Program-made: the position numbers and the translations under genes | Assembly: GCA_900473205.1 (NCBI GenBank) | Contig: UCLB01000008.1 | Location: 1-64,000 of the forward strand | Source of the DNA: Hyphomicrobiales bacterium | GTDB lineage: Bacteria > Pseudomonadota > Alphaproteobacteria > Rhizobiales > Rhizobiaceae | Direction of reading: 5' to 3' | DNA: 64,000 nucleotides | Shown: positions 8,395 to 17,042 of the stretch, one piece after another | Position numbering within the stretch: position 1 is the stretch's first letter | How the letters are laid out: each line of letters begins with the position of its first letter | The notes under the pieces: generated by a model | What the model was told of the DNA's origin: nothing | The model's database searches: none | Seen by the model: the letters and a program-made list of their open reading frames with translations, nothing else

Positions 8395-10089
8395 GTGTTC
8401 GGTATTCACAAAACGACATTAGGTCCTTTGCTGCGCATTTACGCGGATGATCTGAAGACGGCATGGGCTTCGATCGGGCTGTTGGCATTCATGATTTTGG
8501 CGGGGTCGCTTTTGACGATTGCAGGCCCCTATGTCTTTTCGCGCATCGTCGATGATCTTCCCACTGATCCCGTGCGCTGGCTCATCGCGTTTTCGCTTTA
8601 CGCGGTTTTGACGGCTGCATCGTCGGGCCTTCAAAGCTGTACGCAATATTTCGCCGTCATCCATTCGGAGCGGTTGGAATATGTTGCCTCGACACGGTTC
8701 TTCGAGCGCCTTTCCCGCAAGATGCCGTCATTTTTCACGGACCATAATCCGGCGGAAATCCAGGCGGCGCAGTCTCAAGGCGCTTCTTCGGCATCCATAT
8801 TGCTGCAGGTTTCATTGATCTATCTTCTGCCCGGTGTTGCGACGGTTCTGTTCAGCACCATCATGCTGGGCGCGACCATCAGTTTCGAGATCATCGTCAT
8901 CGTGCTCTGCTACGGTGCGATCTATATCGGACTGACGCTGGCGTCGAACCGCGTTACCAAGCGCTATATGGAGCGTGCAATCGATGCGACGCAGCAGAAC
9001 GCCGGGTTCGTCGGAAATGCCATCGGCATGATCGAGCCGTTGCGCCACACGGCCAGCACGGAGTGGATGCAGCAGCGTTTCGCGGAAAAGGCAGGCTCCA
9101 TCTACAGCAACTGGCGTCTCTACTCCCTCCGACGCATGGCCTTCATCGGCATGATCGTCACGACGCTCGGCGTGCAGATCATCGTCAGCTACTATTTTCT
9201 CTGGCCGCGTCACCAGGCCGGAGAGCTATCCGTCGGCGATATCGTCCTGTTCAACACGCTGCTGCTGCAACTCAACGTTCCCTTTGAGCTGATTGGTCAG
9301 TCCATCAATGAATTGCTGCGATCCCTGGCTCGCTTTGTGCCCTATGCGAAAATGTGGCACGCGCCAGAAGAGGACAGGTCCGCACATGCGCAAGCATTGG
9401 TTCTCTCGCAAAAGGTCATAGATTTCGCAGACGTGGGCTACCTTTATGAGAATGGGCGCGGTGTCGATGGCGTGTCGTTTACGGCGAAGCCGGGGCAGTT
9501 GACTTTCATCACCGGTGAAACCGGCTCCGGCAAATCGACCCTGTTCAAGCTTTTGCAAAAATCCATGCTGCCGCAAAAGGGCAGGATCAGCGTGGATGGG
9601 CTCGATATCACGCGCATCACCCGTGACGACTGGTTTGCAGTGGTTGGTATCGTGCCGCAGGAGGTGCAGCTACTGAATGACAGCCTGCGCACCAACATCA
9701 TTCTCGGTCGCCCGATGGATGACGCCCGGTTACGGCATGCTGCCGAACGGGCTGCACTTCTCAACCGCATCGATGCGATGCCGGAAGGTTTCGATACGAT
9801 TGTCGGCGAGCGTGGATTGAAGCTTTCGGGCGGAGAGCGCCAGCGCATTGCAATCGCCAGAGCGCTCTATGGTGAGCCATCCATCCTGCTGCTGGACGAG
9901 GCGAGTTCGGCGCTGGACGAAGAGACCGAGCGCGAAATCATGGATCAGTTGCGCAGGGTGGATGCGGATATGACGATCATTGCCATCACCCACCGACACA
10001 GCAGCATTCGTCCAGATGATCAGGTCATTGCTCTGCCAAGCAGGACAGCGCGTGGATCAGAATCTGAAACCGCTCAACCAAGTCCTTGA
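8395..10089 (+). CDS. ABC exporter, fused permease/ATPase (substrate unknown)
   Basis: A 564-residue half-transporter that should work as a homodimer in the inner membrane. About six hydrophobic helices occupy residues 20-300; the nucleotide-binding domain has Walker A GETGSGKST, the signature LSGGERQRIAIARAL and Walker B SILLLDEASSALD. The GTG at 8395 is chosen because GGGGAG lies 6 bases upstream; the TTG at 8344 would add 17 non-hydrophobic residues without a ribosome site. It is divergent from alr and convergent with dnaB, and no partner subunit is adjacent. The substrate is not deducible. Confidence 0.9.
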   Translation: MFGIHKTTLGPLLRIYADDLKTAWASIGLLAFMILAGSLLTIAGPYVFSRIVDDLPTDPVRWLIAFSLYAVLTAASSGLQSCTQYFAVIHSERLEYVASTRFFERLSRKMPSFFTDHNPAEIQAAQSQGASSASILLQVSLIYLLPGVATVLFSTIMLGATISFEIIVIVLCYGAIYIGLTLASNRVTKRYMERAIDATQQNAGFVGNAIGMIEPLRHTASTEWMQQRFAEKAGSIYSNWRLYSLRRMAFIGMIVTTLGVQIIVSYYFLWPRHQAGELSVGDIVLFNTLLLQLNVPFELIGQSINELLRSLARFVPYAKMWHAPEEDRSAHAQALVLSQKVIDFADVGYLYENGRGVDGVSFTAKPGQLTFITGETGSGKSTLFKLLQKSMLPQKGRISVDGLDITRITRDDWFAVVGIVPQEVQLLNDSLRTNIILGRPMDDARLRHAAERAALLNRIDAMPEGFDTIVGERGLKLSGGERQRIAIARALYGEPSILLLDEASSALDEETEREIMDQLRRVDADMTIIAITHRHSSIRPDDQVIALPSRTARGSESETAQPSP

Positions 10090-10093
10090 AAAC

Positions 10094-10122
10094 AAAAAGC
10101 CCCGCTCTGGATGGAGCGGGGC
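10094..10122 (-). terminator. Rho-independent terminator of dnaB
   Basis: On the minus strand a perfect 9-bp stem GCCCCGCTC/GAGCGGGGC with a 6-base loop is followed by five T. It begins 11 bases after the dnaB stop and lies just past the convergent ABC gene, for which the plus-strand side has no T tract. Confidence 0.88.
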
Positions 10123-10133
10123 GATCTGCGAAA

Positions 10134-11630
10134 TCATTGCTCTTCGTATTGCGTGAACGAAGGATCGGCCAGATCTGCGAAGCGGGTGAATTCCGACTGG
10201 AACTGGAGCTTCACCGTGCCGGTCGGTCCGTGGCGCTGTTTGGCGATGATGACGTCGGCGGTGCCTTTGACGCGGTCGAAATGCGCTTCCCATTCGGCGT
10301 ATTTCGGGTCGGACATTTCGCGCGGTTCCATGTTCTTGACGTAGTATTCCTCGCGGAACACGAACAGCACCACGTCGGCGTCCTGCTCGATGGAGCCCGA
10401 TTCACGAAGGTCGGAGAGCTGCGGGCGTTTGTCTTCGCGGCTTTCCACCTGACGGGAGAGCTGGGACAGCGCGATGATGGGAACGTTGAGTTCCTTGCCC
10501 AGCGCCTTCAGGCCCGTGGTGATCTGGGTGATTTCCTGCACGCGGTTTTCGCCTGACTTGCCGGAACCCGTCATCAGCTGAATATAGTCTACCACGAGGC
10601 AATCGAGGCCGCGCTGGCGCTTCAGACGACGCGCACGGGCGGAAAGCTGGGCGATGGAGATACCACCAGTCTGGTCGATATAAAGCGGCACCTTCTGCAT
10701 CATCTGGCTGCACGCAACGAGTTTTTCAAAGTCTGCTTCGGTGATTTCACCACGGCGGATTTTTGAGGAGGAGACTTCGGTCTGCTCGGAAATGATACGT
10801 GTTGCCAGCTGTTCGGACGACATTTCGAGTGAGTAGAAGCCGACGACGCCACCGTTCTTGGCCTTGAACGAGCCATCTGGCTGCACTTCCTGCTCGTAGG
10901 ATGCGGCAATGTTATAGGCGATATTGGTGGCAAGCGAGGTCTTGCCCATGCCGGGACGTCCCGCAAGCACGATCAAGTCGGAGCGCTGCAAGCCACCCAT
11001 GCGGCCATCCAGCGAGTGGATGCCGGTGGAAATGCCTGAGAGGTTACCGTCACGCTCGAAGGCGGCACCGGCCATGTCGATGGCGAGCGAGACCGCATCG
11101 TTGAAGGACTGGAAGCCACCGTCGTAACGCCCGGTTTCGGCCAGTTCGAACAGACGGCGTTCGGTGTCTTCGATCTGAGACTGCGGCGGCATGTCGAGAG
11201 GCGCATCATACGCAATGTTGACGACGTCCTCACCGATCTGGATCAGGGCCCGGCGAAGTGCGAGGTCGTAGATGGCGCGGCCATAATCTTCCGCGTTGAT
11301 GATGGAGACGGCGTCCGATGCCAGGCGCGCAAGATATTGCGCAACCGTCAGGTCGCCGATCTTGCCGTCTGCGGGCAGAAAGGTCTTGATCGTCACCGGG
11401 TTGGCGGTCTTGCCCATGCGTATGATGTCACCGGCGACTTCGAAAATCTTGCGGTGAAGCGGCTCGTAAAGATGCACGGGCTTCAGGAAGTCGGACACGC
11501 GGTAATAGGCGTCGTTGTTGACGAGGATGGCGCCCAAAAGCGCCTGTTCCGCTTCGATATTGTTCGGTGCTTCGCGGTAGAGCGGTTCAGCAGCCGGGGC
11601 GGGGGTGATCTTCCTCACAGCGTCGTTCAT
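10134..11630 (-). CDS. dnaB: replicative DNA helicase DnaB
   Basis: Hexameric 5'-3' helicase of the replication fork, 498 residues. The N-terminal helical domain (NIEAEQALLGAILVNNDAY) is followed by the RecA-like motor: Walker A GRPGMGKTSLA, then EMSSEQLATRI, and Walker B LIVVDYIQLMTGSG-type segment with catalytic and sensor regions (VPIIALSQLSRQVESR). No intein or insertion is seen. It is a monocistronic gene closed by a strong terminator and divergent from the marR-emr operon. Confidence 0.97.
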   Translation of the reverse strand: MNDAVRKITPAPAAEPLYREAPNNIEAEQALLGAILVNNDAYYRVSDFLKPVHLYEPLHRKIFEVAGDIIRMGKTANPVTIKTFLPADGKIGDLTVAQYLARLASDAVSIINAEDYGRAIYDLALRRALIQIGEDVVNIAYDAPLDMPPQSQIEDTERRLFELAETGRYDGGFQSFNDAVSLAIDMAGAAFERDGNLSGISTGIHSLDGRMGGLQRSDLIVLAGRPGMGKTSLATNIAYNIAASYEQEVQPDGSFKAKNGGVVGFYSLEMSSEQLATRIISEQTEVSSSKIRRGEITEADFEKLVACSQMMQKVPLYIDQTGGISIAQLSARARRLKRQRGLDCLVVDYIQLMTGSGKSGENRVQEITQITTGLKALGKELNVPIIALSQLSRQVESREDKRPQLSDLRESGSIEQDADVVLFVFREEYYVKNMEPREMSDPKYAEWEAHFDRVKGTADVIIAKQRHGPTGTVKLQFQSEFTRFADLADPSFTQYEEQ

Positions 11631-11960
11631 GGTTTGTGTGATCTCCCTTGAGCCTTGTTACGGGCCTTCATTTTCTTGCAAGCCTGCCGGTTTGAAGTGT
11701 GACAGCGCGGCAGTCAATGACATTGCAGCAACAGTGACAGACAGGCTTGCCCGAATGGTGGCAGGCGGCATCACAATGCGTGTTGTTAACAGTAATCCAC
11801 AGGGCAATCCGTGATCGGCGTCGGAGCGCTGCGAATCACTTTTCCCATGCCATGAGTTTACGTCATGGCTGCCATCGCGACAAAGCCTCTTGCATTTCAG
11901 TCTTGCCGAAAATAAATAGGCATGAAATAGATAGCGTGCTAATTATAAGGTGTAGGTACA
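11631..11960. other. intergenic region between dnaB and the marR-type gene
   Basis: 330 bases without a plausible gene. It should hold the dnaB promoter (minus) and the marR-emrBA promoter (plus). Three sites stand out: a DnaA-box-like TAATCCACA near 11800, one mismatch from the TTATCCACA consensus; a 7-bp inverted repeat GCCATGA/TCATGGC at 11849-11869; and an AT-rich pseudo-palindrome at 11927-11946 listed separately. No further coding signal is seen. Confidence 0.6.
11927..11946. promoter_or_regulatory. candidate MarR-type operator
   Basis: A 20-base AT-rich pseudo-palindrome with arms ATAGATAGC and GCTAATTAT around GT (7 of 9 positions symmetric), containing the perfect core TAGCGTGCTA. 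It lies 15-34 bases before the start of the MarR-type gene, the size and place expected for an autoregulatory MarR site. Confidence 0.4.
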
Positions 11961-12416
11961 TTGTCTCGGGCGACTGAAAAAGAGCAGCTTTTCGATGAGA
12001 TGGCGGCCTTCAACCGCAAGCTCAGATCTTTCTTCGATGCCAGAGTGGCGGAGCAGGGGCTGACGCTGGCGCGGGCAAGGGCGCTTTTCGCGCTTTCGCG
12101 TCGCGGACCGCTGACGCAGAAGGAGCTTGCCGAGGAGCTTGAAATCGAAACGCCGACGCTGGTGCGCGTGCTGGATGCCATGGAGAAACAAAACCTCATC
12201 GAGCGGCGTTCTGATGAAACTGACCGACGGGCGAAGCGCATACACATGACGCCAGATGGTTTAATGACATTCGAGGATGTGCATATGCAGGCAAAATCCA
12301 TGCGGGCCGACATCGCAGCCGATATTTCGACGGATGATATCAGCGCCGCATTGGAAGTGGTTCGCCGCCTGTCTGCAAACCTGCAAAACCTCGCTGGCGA
12401 AAAGGTGCAGTCGTGA
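11961..12416 (+). CDS. MarR-family transcriptional regulator of the adjacent efflux genes
   Basis: A 151-residue winged-helix repressor. The wHTH core reads LTQKELAEELEIETPTLVRVLDAMEKQNLIERR followed by the wing DETDRRAKRIHMT, the MarR DxRxxR-type motif. Translation probably starts at TTG 11961 with TAAGGTG about 10 bases upstream; an ATG 13 codons later would shorten helix 1. Its stop overlaps the start of the MFS gene by four bases, so it is the first gene of the operon and by analogy with E. coli MprA/EmrR should be released from DNA by the pump's substrates. Confidence 0.88.
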   Translation: MSRATEKEQLFDEMAAFNRKLRSFFDARVAEQGLTLARARALFALSRRGPLTQKELAEELEIETPTLVRVLDAMEKQNLIERRSDETDRRAKRIHMTPDGLMTFEDVHMQAKSMRADIAADISTDDISAALEVVRRLSANLQNLAGEKVQS

Positions 12417-14083
12417 GCAACGCCGTTTCAACCATTCAGGATGCGCCGGACGATGATGTCGAAGACGTGCCGGAAACACCTGTCACCCCCGCTCCGCCGC
12501 CGGAAAAATCTTTCTACGCAAAGCTGCTGTATATCTTCGCTGGTCTGTCGTTCTTCGTAACGCAGGGCATGGGCATGAACATTGTCATGGCCAATATCTA
12601 CCAGTTGCAAGGTGAGTTTTCGGCCACGATTGCGGAAGTCGCCTGGCTCTCGGCGGCCTATATGGCGCCCTATGCCACCTTCTCCATCGCGCTTTTCAAG
12701 GTGCGTCAGCAATATGGCCTGCGGCCCTTTGCGGAAATCAGCATCATCTGTTTCGTGCTGGCATCCTGTCTCAATCTCTTCGTGACGGATCTGCATTCGG
12801 CCATCGTGGTGCGTTTCGTCAGCGGCATGGCGGCGGCACCACTGTCTTCGCTCGGGTTTCTCTATATTCTCGAGGCTTTCCCCGTGCAGCGCAAGCTGAC
12901 GGTGGGCCTCAGCATTGCGTTGAACGGCACGCTTCTGTCGGCACCGCTGGCTCGCATCCTTTCCCCGCATCTGCTGGATATCGATGGCTGGCAGGCGCTT
13001 TACACGATGGAGGTCGGGCTCTCGCTTGCCGTGCTGCCCATCATCTATCTGTTGCCGCTGACGCCACCACCGCGTGCCAAGGTCATCGAGCGTATGGATA
13101 TATTGAGCTATCTTCTCTTTGCAGGTGGTCTTGGCTGTCTTGCCGTGTTCCTGACTCTTGGCCGCTTTTATTGGTGGTTCGAGACATGGTGGCTGGGTGT
13201 TTTGCTGGCGACATCCATCGGCCTGCTGGCCTTGATGACGATGATCGAGCTGCCGCGCAAAAATCCAATGCTGGATTTGCGGTGGATATTCTCGCGCACC
13301 AATCTGCACCTGATCGCAATTCTGCTGATCTACCGCGCCGTATCGTCGGAACAGTCCTCTACGGCTGTTAGTCTTTACCAGCAGCTTGGCATATTGAACG
13401 AGCAGACGACCGGGCTTTATGCGCTCATCATCGTTGCGACGCTGCTGGGTGGTGCCCTGTGTGCGCTGCTGATGCTGACGAAATATGTCGATACCGCTCA
13501 TGTCATTGCGCTGGCGCTGATTGCGCTCGGTGCCTTTATGGACAGCGGTTTGACCAATCTCGTGCGGCCGGAACAGATGTATCTGAGCCAGGCGATGATT
13601 GCCTTCGGCGCAGCCATGTTCCTGCCGCCGGTCATGGCCAAGGGCTTTGGTGCGGCGCTGGCTAAAGGTCCGCCTTACCTCGTCAACTTCATCACCATCT
13701 TCATTTTCACGCAGATCACGGGATCTCTGTTGACGACAGGTCTTCTCGGTTCCTTCGTGACGCTGCGGGAAAAATTCCACTCGAATATTCTGGTGGAAAG
13801 CATTCTTTTGCAGAACCCGCAGGTGGCACAACGCGTCAGCCAGCTGTCTGCCGGTTACAGCCACGTCATTACCGATGCCGCGCTTTTAAAGGCGGAGGGT
13901 CTGTCGCTGCTGGGCGCGCAAGTCACGCGTGAGGCTTACATCCTGGCCTATAACGACACGTTCCTGCTGATTTCGGTTTGCGCCGCTGCTGCTCTTGTCA
14001 TGCTTCTGCTTCATCTTGCATGGTTACGTCTCAAGTCTGCGCTGAAAGGCGAAGACGAGATCGTGGCCGCACCTCAATCCTGA
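12413..14083 (+). CDS. emrB: EmrB/QacA-type (DHA2) major facilitator multidrug exporter
   Basis: A 556-residue inner-membrane proton antiporter with about 14 hydrophobic helices, typical of the DHA2 family. The GTG start lies inside the GTGA overlap with the marR-type stop. The N-terminal cytoplasmic part is acidic and proline-rich (DDDVEDVPETPVTPAPPPE). The last helix is followed by a short charged tail. The next gene encodes the periplasmic adaptor, so together they should form an EmrAB-like pump working with an outer-membrane channel encoded elsewhere. The drug substrate is unknown. Confidence 0.88.
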   Translation: MSNAVSTIQDAPDDDVEDVPETPVTPAPPPEKSFYAKLLYIFAGLSFFVTQGMGMNIVMANIYQLQGEFSATIAEVAWLSAAYMAPYATFSIALFKVRQQYGLRPFAEISIICFVLASCLNLFVTDLHSAIVVRFVSGMAAAPLSSLGFLYILEAFPVQRKLTVGLSIALNGTLLSAPLARILSPHLLDIDGWQALYTMEVGLSLAVLPIIYLLPLTPPPRAKVIERMDILSYLLFAGGLGCLAVFLTLGRFYWWFETWWLGVLLATSIGLLALMTMIELPRKNPMLDLRWIFSRTNLHLIAILLIYRAVSSEQSSTAVSLYQQLGILNEQTTGLYALIIVATLLGGALCALLMLTKYVDTAHVIALALIALGAFMDSGLTNLVRPEQMYLSQAMIAFGAAMFLPPVMAKGFGAALAKGPPYLVNFITIFIFTQITGSLLTTGLLGSFVTLREKFHSNILVESILLQNPQVAQRVSQLSAGYSHVITDAALLKAEGLSLLGAQVTREAYILAYNDTFLLISVCAAAALVMLLLHLAWLRLKSALKGEDEIVAAPQS

Positions 14084-14101
14084 TTGTCCAGAGATATAAA
14101 A

Positions 14102-15169
14102 ATGCTGAAGAAAATATTCACGCCTCTTACTCTCATCGTTCTCCTGGGCGGCGTCGCCGGTGTGGCGCTGGTGCTTTACGCATGGCGCCTGCCACCGTTT
14201 TCCAGCTCTGTGGAAATGACCGACAACGCCTATGTGCGCGGCTATGTCACGACCATGAGCCCGCAGGTCAGCGGCTATATCGTCGATGTGCCGGTCAAGG
14301 ATTATCAGGAGGTCAAGCAGGGCGATATTCTGGCCAAGGTGGATGACCGCATTTTCCGCCAGAAGGTGGCGCAGGCCGAAGCCTCTCTCGATAGCCAGAA
14401 AGCGGCTTTCGACAATTCCCGCCAGCAGGAAATCGCGGCAAAGGCCAACATCGCCTCGGGTGAAGCGGCAGTCGATAGCGCGCAGGCCTCGCTGAAACAG
14501 GCCCAGCTTGCCGCCGACCGTCAGGATAGTCTTTTGCGCAGCGGTGCAGGCACCTCCAGCGTGCAGGAAGAAGCACAGGCCAATCTCGACAAAGCCCGCG
14601 CCGGTCTTTCACAGTCGAAGGCAGCCCTTGAGGTGGCGCGACAGGATTTGCAGACCATCATCATTAACAGAGGCTCCTTGCAGGCGGCTGTTGCCAATGC
14701 GGAAGCAGCCGTGGAACTGGCAAAGATCGATCTTCAAAACACCGAAATTCACGCGCCGAAAGACGGCAAGCTGGGTGAAGTCGGCGTTCGCGTCGGCCAG
14801 TATGTCGCTGCCGGTACGCAGTTGATGGCGGTCGTGCCGCATGACATCTGGGTTGTCGCCAACTTCAAGGAAACGCAGCTGGCGGGAATGGAAGCAGGGC
14901 AGGTGGTGTCGATCTCCGTGGATGCCCTGCACCGCAGGAAACTGACCGGCAAGGTGGAGCGCTTTGCGCCAGCCGCAGGCTCCGAATTCGCCGTCATCAA
15001 GCCGGACAATGCAACGGGCAACTTCGTGAAAATCGCCCAGCGTCTGGGCGTGCGCATCTCCATTGATGCCGATCAGCCGCTGGCCGCCGAGCTCTCTCCC
15101 GGCATGTCTGTCGTGGTGCGTGTGGATAAGGGCAAAGCGCCCGAAGGTGCCGAAACGGCTGCGAAGTAA
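14102..15169 (+). CDS. emrA: EmrA/HlyD-type membrane-fusion adaptor
   Basis: A 355-residue periplasmic adaptor anchored by one N-terminal helix (residues about 6-27). After it come the lipoyl half MTDNAYVRGYVTTMSPQVSGYI, a long alpha-helical hairpin rich in Ala/Gln/Lys (about residues 85-215) and the second lipoyl half and beta-barrel (IHAPKDGKLGEVGVRVGQYV, VANFKETQL). The ATG at 14102 is preferred over TTG 14084, which sits one base past the emrB stop. It is the last gene of the operon; the convergent ArsR-type gene ends 41 bases beyond. Confidence 0.88.
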   Translation: MLKKIFTPLTLIVLLGGVAGVALVLYAWRLPPFSSSVEMTDNAYVRGYVTTMSPQVSGYIVDVPVKDYQEVKQGDILAKVDDRIFRQKVAQAEASLDSQKAAFDNSRQQEIAAKANIASGEAAVDSAQASLKQAQLAADRQDSLLRSGAGTSSVQEEAQANLDKARAGLSQSKAALEVARQDLQTIIINRGSLQAAVANAEAAVELAKIDLQNTEIHAPKDGKLGEVGVRVGQYVAAGTQLMAVVPHDIWVVANFKETQLAGMEAGQVVSISVDALHRRKLTGKVERFAPAAGSEFAVIKPDNATGNFVKIAQRLGVRISIDADQPLAAELSPGMSVVVRVDKGKAPEGAETAAK

Positions 15170-15210
15170 AGGTCAAACAGTCGCGGGCACGGCGCTGATC
15201 CTGCCCGTGG

Positions 15211-15921
15211 TCACACCGCGTTCCAGTCTGCCGGCAGGCAGAAGATGTCGCGAAAGCCCCTGTCGCCGACAGGCGTGATACGCAACGCGCGGCTGTCCGG
15301 GCGTCTGGTGATCCATCCCAATTCCAGCGTCCGGTCCAGAAGGGCAGCACCCACGCGCCCGGCAATGTGGTGACGGCGCTCGCTCCAGTCCAGACATGTC
15401 TTGCACAGCGGGCGCTTCGAGCGCGTGCGATCTTCCAGATCGATCCCGAAATCTTGCAGGAACGCCTTGCCCTCTTCGGTCACAAGGGCGCCTTCGTCCG
15501 ACAGAATGATGCGTCCGCTTGTTGAAAGGCTATCGGCCATGGCGACCGCCAGTCTGCCCGCAATATGGTCGTAGCAACTGCGGGCGATGCGCATGTCTTT
15601 TTCTTTCGGGCCGACGGGATGGTGTCGCTTCGGCCCATCGGCGGCGATGTTCATCAAGGCGTCTATGCCGTGCGCCACCTGTGGAGACGCCAGACGATAA
15701 TAGCGATGCCGCCCCTGCTTGACGGTGGAAAGAAGATGGGCGTCCACCATTTTCGCCAAATGGCCGCTGCCGGTCTGCGCGGTAACGCCTGCCTGACGGG
15801 AAAGCTCGCCAGCGGTCAGCGCCTGTCCGCCCATCAATGCGCAGAGCATATTGGCGCGGGTCGTATCGCCGATAAGATTTGCGATGGCAGCGATTGTATT
15901 GGGTGACGCGATATTGTTCAT
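15211..15921 (-). CDS. ArsR-family regulator with extended C-terminal domain
   Basis: A 236-residue protein, about twice the size of a minimal ArsR repressor. The N-terminal wHTH shows LTAGELSRQAGVTAQTGSGHLAKMVDAHLL and the wing VKQGRHRYYRLA. The C-terminal half has a cysteine pair CKTCLDWSERRHHIAG and ends with a second winged-helix-like segment LDRTLELGWITRRPDSRALRITPVG. I see no N-terminal metal site of the ELCVCDL kind, so a thiol or ligand sensor is possible. It is divergent from the DMT exporter, probably its target. The ligand is unknown. Confidence 0.82.
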   Translation of the reverse strand: MNNIASPNTIAAIANLIGDTTRANMLCALMGGQALTAGELSRQAGVTAQTGSGHLAKMVDAHLLSTVKQGRHRYYRLASPQVAHGIDALMNIAADGPKRHHPVGPKEKDMRIARSCYDHIAGRLAVAMADSLSTSGRIILSDEGALVTEEGKAFLQDFGIDLEDRTRSKRPLCKTCLDWSERRHHIAGRVGAALLDRTLELGWITRRPDSRALRITPVGDRGFRDIFCLPADWNAV

Positions 15922-16011
15922 TCCAGAAATCTAGCACCAAAGCAGGGGGCCGTCAGCGGGGCATTGTTCGGCCGTGACCGAAGCATCCAGCCTGCCGATG
16001 TCTTTATAAAA

Positions 16012-16028
16012 ATGAGCATATGCCTCAT
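16012..16028. promoter_or_regulatory. candidate operator in front of the DMT exporter
   Basis: A 17-base near-perfect palindrome made of ATGAGCAT and ATGCCTCAT. It follows a TATAAA sequence at 16005-16010 and precedes the AAGGAAG ribosome site of the exporter, so a bound repressor would block transcription start or early elongation. The divergent ArsR-type regulator is the obvious candidate. Confidence 0.4.
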
Positions 16029-16043
16029 CTAAGGAAGAAATGA

Positions 16044-16955
16044 ATGACTGGAAAATTCGGGCTGCTTCGGGAACTTGGTCTGCTGGTTCTCTTGGGGTGC
16101 CTGTGGGGCAGCTCCTACACCTTTATCAAAATCGGTATCGAGACAATACCGCCCGTTACGCTGATTGCAGCGCGCACTGCGATTGCCGGTGGCATCCTGA
16201 TGGCCATCATAATCTGGCGCGGCCTGCGGCTGCCGAAAGATATGGAACTGTGGAAACGTTTCGCCATACAGGCCATGCTCAACAGCGTGCTGCCCTTCAC
16301 GCTGATTGCCTGGGCGGAACATTATATCGACGCCGGGCTTGCGGTTATCCTCAATTCGCTCACGCCGGTTTTCACCTTTCTGCTGACGCTGCTCATCACG
16401 CGGCATGAGACGCTGAGTGGCCGCAAGCTATTCGGCGTCATGATCGGTCTGGTCGGCACGGTGGTGATGATCGGCATTCAGGCGCTGAATGGCCTGGGGA
16501 ATGTCGTTCTAGCCCAGCTCGCCGTTATTCTGGCAACCGTGTTTTACGCAGGTGCGGCGATCTTCGGGAAGAACTTCAAGGGAATCGATTCGATGATCCC
16601 CGCCGCTGCCTCTCTGATCTGCGGAGCGATTATCCTCATTCCACTCAGCGCTATCGTGGACCGCCCATGGGAGCTTGCGCCATCGACCAGATCGATCATG
16701 GCACTGCTGGGCCTGTCGGTGTTTTCCACGGCGCTCGCCTTCACCATTTACTTCCGGCTTGTGCATACGCTGGGGTCGCTGGGAACGACGGCACAGGCTT
16801 ATGTCAGAGTACCTGTGGGTGTTGCGATAGGCGTGGTGTTTCTGGGAGAGGAACTGCATGCCACGACAATGATTGGTCTGGTCTGCATCTTGGCCGGTGT
16901 CATCGCCATGACGCTACCGCCGCAGGCTTTTCGCCTGAAACGAAGAGTAGCTTAG
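16044..16955 (+). CDS. EamA/DMT superfamily metabolite exporter
   Basis: A 303-residue inner-membrane protein with ten hydrophobic helices arranged as two EamA repeats. The first repeat opens LVLLGCLWGSSYTFIKIGIETIPP, the classic EamA signature; the second includes AQLAVILATVFYAGAAIFGKNFK and ends GVAIGVVFLGEELHATTMIGLVCILAGVIAM. Basic residues (RLKRRVA) close the protein. An ATG in another frame four bases earlier is ignored. The substrate (amino acid or other metabolite) cannot be read from the sequence. The gene is divergent from the ArsR-type gene. Confidence 0.88.
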   Translation: MTGKFGLLRELGLLVLLGCLWGSSYTFIKIGIETIPPVTLIAARTAIAGGILMAIIIWRGLRLPKDMELWKRFAIQAMLNSVLPFTLIAWAEHYIDAGLAVILNSLTPVFTFLLTLLITRHETLSGRKLFGVMIGLVGTVVMIGIQALNGLGNVVLAQLAVILATVFYAGAAIFGKNFKGIDSMIPAAASLICGAIILIPLSAIVDRPWELAPSTRSIMALLGLSVFSTALAFTIYFRLVHTLGSLGTTAQAYVRVPVGVAIGVVFLGEELHATTMIGLVCILAGVIAMTLPPQAFRLKRRVA

Positions 16956-16982
16956 GACACTCAACTGCCTTCGCCAAAAAGC

Positions 16983-17013
16983 AAAAAACCCGGATGTTGC
17001 CATCCGGGGTTTT
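16983..17013. terminator. bidirectional terminator between the DMT exporter and rplI
   Basis: CCCGGATG and CATCCGGG form an 8-bp stem with a TTGC loop. Six A precede it and four T follow, so it can end transcription from both converging genes. Confidence 0.85.
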
Positions 17014-17042
17014 CGTTTGTGAGCCGCTAAAGCCCGCAAATA

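Noticed and set aside
11631-11960. Replication origin
   Set aside because: Only one imperfect DnaA-box-like site and no AT-rich unwinding region or box cluster.
12428-13864. Long minus-strand frame (478 codons) opposite the EmrB-type gene
   Set aside because: Composition is Arg/Gln/His-rich and no family is recognisable; it shadows a clear membrane protein gene.
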